The notes under the pieces were generated by a model. The model was not told the DNA's origin, made no database searches, and saw only the letters and a program-made list of their open reading frames with translations. Positions 61,586 to 64,000 of a stretch of 64,000 nt of DNA are shown piece by piece. The translations under genes and the position numbers were made by a program. Position 1 is the first letter of the stretch, and each line of letters begins with the position of its first letter. Where the stretch lies: the NCBI RefSeq assembly GCF_014773275.1, contig NZ_JACWMW010000005.1, forward strand, positions 62,001 to 126,000, read 5' to 3'. The stretch comes from Mucilaginibacter rigui. Lineage in GTDB: Bacteria; Bacteroidota; Bacteroidia; Sphingobacteriales; Sphingobacteriaceae.

Positions 61586-63229
61586 TTAGTTTTGTACGTA
61601 AGCACTTGATGCGGTAAGTTCCACCTGCGATACCTTGCTATAGTCGGGCACAAAGGTTTCGGCACTGCTCAGGGTCATATCCATTTCAAAGCTTTGCGGG
61701 TAAGGCGTATTTAACAAACTGCCTTTGGGTATATAAGGGAACAGTTCTGCATAGGTTTGAATCTGGCTGGCGTTTACCCGCCTGTATATAAACATACGGT
61801 GCAAGTCGCATGGTTTTTTCATGCCTGCCGCCCCTATCATTTGTATAGCGCTACTCACCGTTTGTTTGTGAAAATTTGCCACACGCACTTTTTTATCTTC
61901 TACATCCAGGCCACGCATCAGGCCTTTATCCTGTGTGGCAACACCTGTTGGGCAGGTATTCATATTACACTCTAAAGCCTGTATGCAGCCAAGCGCAAAC
62001 ATCATCCCGCGGGCGCTGTTGCACATATCGGCACCCAGGGCAAAGTTCTTTACCAGGTCAAAACCTGTAGCCACCTTGCCCGATGCGATCAGTTTAATGT
62101 GTTTTTTAATATCAAAACCGGTTAGCGCATCATATATAAAGGCCAGGGCCTCGCGCAGTGGCATACCAACAGAGTTTGAAAATTCAAGCGGTGCTGCGCC
62201 GGTACCGCCCTCTCCCCCATCAACAGTAATAAAATCGGGGTATATGTTTGTTTTGATCATGGCCTTGCAAATAGCCAGGAACTCGCTTTTATGGCCAACG
62301 CATAGTTTAAAGCCGATAGGTTTACCACCCGAAAGCCCGCGTAGTTTTTTTATAAAGTTCATTAACCCCACTGGGTTGTTAAAAGCGGTATGATATGGTG
62401 GCGATACCACATCCTCCCCCATTTGCACCAACCGTATACGGGCAATCTCGGGAGTAACCTTGGCTGCAGGCAGTATACCGCCGTGCCCGGGCTTTGCCCC
62501 CTGCGACAGTTTTATCTCGATCATTTTTACCTGCGGTAATACCGCACGTTCAGCAAAAGCATGTTCATTAAAAGTACCGTCGGTATTACGGCAGCTAAAA
62601 TAACCAGTGCCAATTTGCCATATAATATCGCCATTGTGTTGTAAGTGATGATCGCTCAACCCGCCTTCGCCGGTGTTGTGAGCAAAGCCTCCAATTTTAG
62701 CCCCGCCGTTTAAAGCCAGGATAGCATTTTCGCTAAGTGAACCAAAGCTCATGGCCGATATATTGTACACGCTTGCACTGTAAGGTTGTGTACAATCGGG
62801 CCCGCCAACTTTTACACGTGGGGAAAGATCAAGTGCTTTATGGTCTAAAGCGGCTATACTGTGGTTAAGCCACTCGTAGCCGTTTTCGTAAACATCCAGC
62901 TCGGTACCAAACGGGCGTGTATCATCAACCTTTTTTGCCCGCTGATAAATAACGCTTCGGTTTTGCCTGTTGAAAGGTGTGCCATTGGTGTCGCTCTCTA
63001 TAAAGTACTGGTATATTTTAGGGCGAAGCTCCTCCATCAAAAACCGAAGGTGTCCAAACACAGGGAAATTCCTTACTATACTATGCTTTTTTTGTATCAA
63101 GTCATAAACACCTATAATAAATACCGGCCCTAAAAGCACAAACGACCATACCGCCGGTGGCCATATTACACTCCAGATAGTAACCAGTACAAGTATTATT
63201 ATAGCCGATATGATAAATAGCTTCCTCAT
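61586..63229 (-). CDS. FMN-binding glutamate-synthase-like protein (GltB domain 2 type)
   Basis: A 547-residue protein equal to the FMN-binding synthase domain of glutamate synthase. Two N-terminal membrane segments come first (IISAIIILVLVTIWSVIWP, WSFVLLGPVFIIGVY). The barrel has SAMSFGSLSENAILALN, AHNTGEGGLSDHH, KPGHGGILPAAKV and GGEGGTGAAPLEF, and a CIQALECNMNTCPTGVATQD segment where GltB ligates its Fe-S cluster. It lacks the glutaminase domain, so it is not a full glutamate synthase. Its reaction is unknown. A -7 box (TAAGTTTG) lies 40 nt upstream. Confidence 0.9.
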   Translation of the reverse strand: MRKLFIISAIIILVLVTIWSVIWPPAVWSFVLLGPVFIIGVYDLIQKKHSIVRNFPVFGHLRFLMEELRPKIYQYFIESDTNGTPFNRQNRSVIYQRAKKVDDTRPFGTELDVYENGYEWLNHSIAALDHKALDLSPRVKVGGPDCTQPYSASVYNISAMSFGSLSENAILALNGGAKIGGFAHNTGEGGLSDHHLQHNGDIIWQIGTGYFSCRNTDGTFNEHAFAERAVLPQVKMIEIKLSQGAKPGHGGILPAAKVTPEIARIRLVQMGEDVVSPPYHTAFNNPVGLMNFIKKLRGLSGGKPIGFKLCVGHKSEFLAICKAMIKTNIYPDFITVDGGEGGTGAAPLEFSNSVGMPLREALAFIYDALTGFDIKKHIKLIASGKVATGFDLVKNFALGADMCNSARGMMFALGCIQALECNMNTCPTGVATQDKGLMRGLDVEDKKVRVANFHKQTVSSAIQMIGAAGMKKPCDLHRMFIYRRVNASQIQTYAELFPYIPKGSLLNTPYPQSFEMDMTLSSAETFVPDYSKVSQVELTASSAYVQN

Positions 63230-63269
63230 AAAATGTAATTTGAATAAATGTATGCGCTTATCCGAGCAA

Positions 63270-63277
63270 CAAACTTA
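63270..63277 (-). promoter_or_regulatory. -7 box TAAGTTTG before the glutamate-synthase-like gene
   Basis: TAnnTTTG match on the minus strand 40 nt upstream of the start codon at 63229. Confidence 0.4.
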
Positions 63278-63457
63278 CTACGTTGCCGATATTGAGCATC
63301 CTGTAAAGATGAGGATTACTTCGGTATCATTATCTATTAAACTACCCTTTTACTTATCATTAACAATTGTGCATTAATAATATAAGTTTAAACAAACATT
63401 ATATCTATTAATAACGTTATTTTGGCAAATGTCTGTAAATTGTAATACTTTGAAAAC

Positions 63458-63483
63458 ATAATAGATGTTTAAACATCTATTAT
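63458..63483. promoter_or_regulatory. 26-bp perfect palindrome, candidate operator of the YceI gene
   Basis: A perfect palindrome centred between 63470 and 63471 with core AGATGTTTAAACATCT, touching the -7 box at 63484. A protein dimer here would block the promoter. Its core ATGTTTAAACAT also lies upstream of the LLM oxidoreductase gene at 2573-2584. MarR-type regulators commonly bind such sites and often neighbour YceI genes; the regulator is not in this window. Confidence 0.6.
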
Positions 63484-63491
63484 TATCTTTG
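63484..63491 (+). promoter_or_regulatory. -7 box TATCTTTG before the YceI gene
   Basis: TAnnTTTG match directly adjoining the palindrome, 40 nt upstream of the ATG at 63532. Confidence 0.5.
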
Positions 63492-63531
63492 TTCTATAAT
63501 TAATCAGAAACACAACTAAATAAAAAATATC

Positions 63532-64000
63532 ATGGCAACAACTAAATGGGTTTTAGACCCAATGCACTCAGAAGTACAATTTAAGGTAAAACACCTTGTA
63601 ATATCAACAGTAAGCGGTTTCTTCAAAACATTTGAAGGCGAATTGACTACAGAGAACGAAGATTTTACCGGTGCAGAGATCGACTTTTCACTTGATGTGA
63701 ACAGCATTGATACCACACAACCACAAAGAGACGAGCACTTAAAGTCTGCTGAGTTTTTTGACGCGGCAACTTACCCGAAGATCACTTTCAAATCAACCTC
63801 GTTCACAGCTGATGGTGACGATTATAAATTAGTAGGTAACCTTACTATTAAAGATGTAACCAAACCGGTTACCCTTGCAGTTGAGTACGGTGGTAATGCC
63901 GGCGATTTTTATGGCAACACCAAAGCAGGTTTTGAAGTTACCGGTAAAATTAATCGTAAAGAGTTTGGCTTAACCTGGGATGGTGTAACCGAAGCAGGTT
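63532..64000 (+). CDS. YceI family lipid-binding protein (partial)
   Basis: The first 156 codons are present before the window ends. The sequence has the YceI lipocalin-like pattern: TKWVLDPMHSEVQFKVKHL, SGFFKTFEGE, RDEHLKSAEFFDAATYPKITF, LTIKDVTKPVTL and GKINRKEFGLTW. There is no signal peptide, as in many cytosolic Bacteroidota YceI proteins. The family binds isoprenoid or fatty-amide-like lipids and is linked to stress responses. The palindrome overlapping its promoter suggests repression by a MarR-type regulator. Confidence 0.93.
   Translation, partial: MATTKWVLDPMHSEVQFKVKHLVISTVSGFFKTFEGELTTENEDFTGAEIDFSLDVNSIDTTQPQRDEHLKSAEFFDAATYPKITFKSTSFTADGDDYKLVGNLTIKDVTKPVTLAVEYGGNAGDFYGNTKAGFEVTGKINRKEFGLTWDGVTEAG

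Larger units (their letters stand above)
63230..63531. other. Divergent intergenic region with promoters and a long palindrome
   Basis: This 302-bp gap between two divergent genes holds no gene. It contains a minus-strand -7 box (63270-63277), a GTTTAAAC at 63386-63393, a 26-bp palindrome and a plus-strand -7 box, all listed separately. Confidence 0.6.

Noticed and set aside
1..64000. CRISPR arrays, transposases, integrases or phage genes
   Set aside because: No spaced direct repeats and no proteins with transposase, recombinase or phage structural motifs were found on either strand.

Overview
The window looks like a chromosomal segment from a Bacteroidota bacterium of the Sphingobacteriaceae type (Mucilaginibacter/Pedobacter-like). 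The evidence is a SusC/SusD/SusE polysaccharide utilization locus with an ECF sigma/FecR pair, a short primary sigma factor, a type IX secretion C-terminal domain, Bacteroidota -7 promoter boxes (TAnnTTTG), few Shine-Dalgarno sites and moderate GC. This is inferred from gene families, not from a database search. No rRNA, CRISPR array, prophage or insertion sequence was seen. There are two tRNA-Leu genes.

Layout. 1-4.6 kb: end of pbpC, a PolB-like exonuclease, a double-glycine peptide, a luciferase-like oxidoreductase, a nucleotide cyclase with guanylate-cyclase-like specificity residues, an isolated CHC2 zinc finger and an unknown protein. 4.7-9.8 kb: an SDR/AraC pair, tRNA-Leu(UAG), a BtuF-like binding protein, hscB, tRNA-Leu(CAA), a decayed propeller-gene remnant and a methionine aminopeptidase. 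9.9-14.6 kb: an AraC regulator, an AAA ATPase, a second double-glycine peptide, a PAP2 phosphatase, a DUF481 protein and a collagen-like lipoprotein.

14.6-28.0 kb: a complete minus-strand locus reading sigma factor, FecR anti-sigma, SusC, SusD, SusE, GH76, GH125 and a large DUF4965/DUF1793 enzyme. GH76 (endo-alpha-1,6-mannanase) with GH125 (exo-alpha-1,6-mannosidase) points to yeast-type alpha-mannan. SusC carries an STN domain, matching FecR/sigma trans-envelope signalling. A plus-strand promoter and terminator between fecR and the susC start predict an antisense small RNA of about 118 nt over the susC leader, resembling the cis-antisense sRNAs of Bacteroides PULs.

28.1-48.7 kb: an MFS exporter, a TIM-barrel isomerase-like protein, a T9SS cargo protein, a transglutaminase-like protein, a second SDR/AraC pair paralogous to the first, a PQQ dehydrogenase fused to cytochrome c, an envelope operon (two beta-barrels, a PAP2/haloperoxidase lipoprotein, a duplicated DoxX-like membrane protein), a methyltransferase, a VOC protein, a zinc alcohol dehydrogenase/SDR operon and an MBL hydrolase. 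48.7-64 kb is mostly housekeeping: an XRE/DUF2975 pair, rpoD, endonuclease V, a small membrane protein plus ABC ATPase, PhzF, smc, an S41 protease, a HAD-like/lolD operon, sucC, an FMN-binding glutamate-synthase-like protein and the start of a YceI gene.

Points of most interest: the antisense RNA candidate in the mannan locus; a shared palindrome (ATGTTTAAACAT) in front of the LLM oxidoreductase and YceI genes 61 kb apart; the predicted guanylate cyclase; two orphan Cys-rich double-glycine peptides; and a HAD-like protein with Glu at the nucleophile position.
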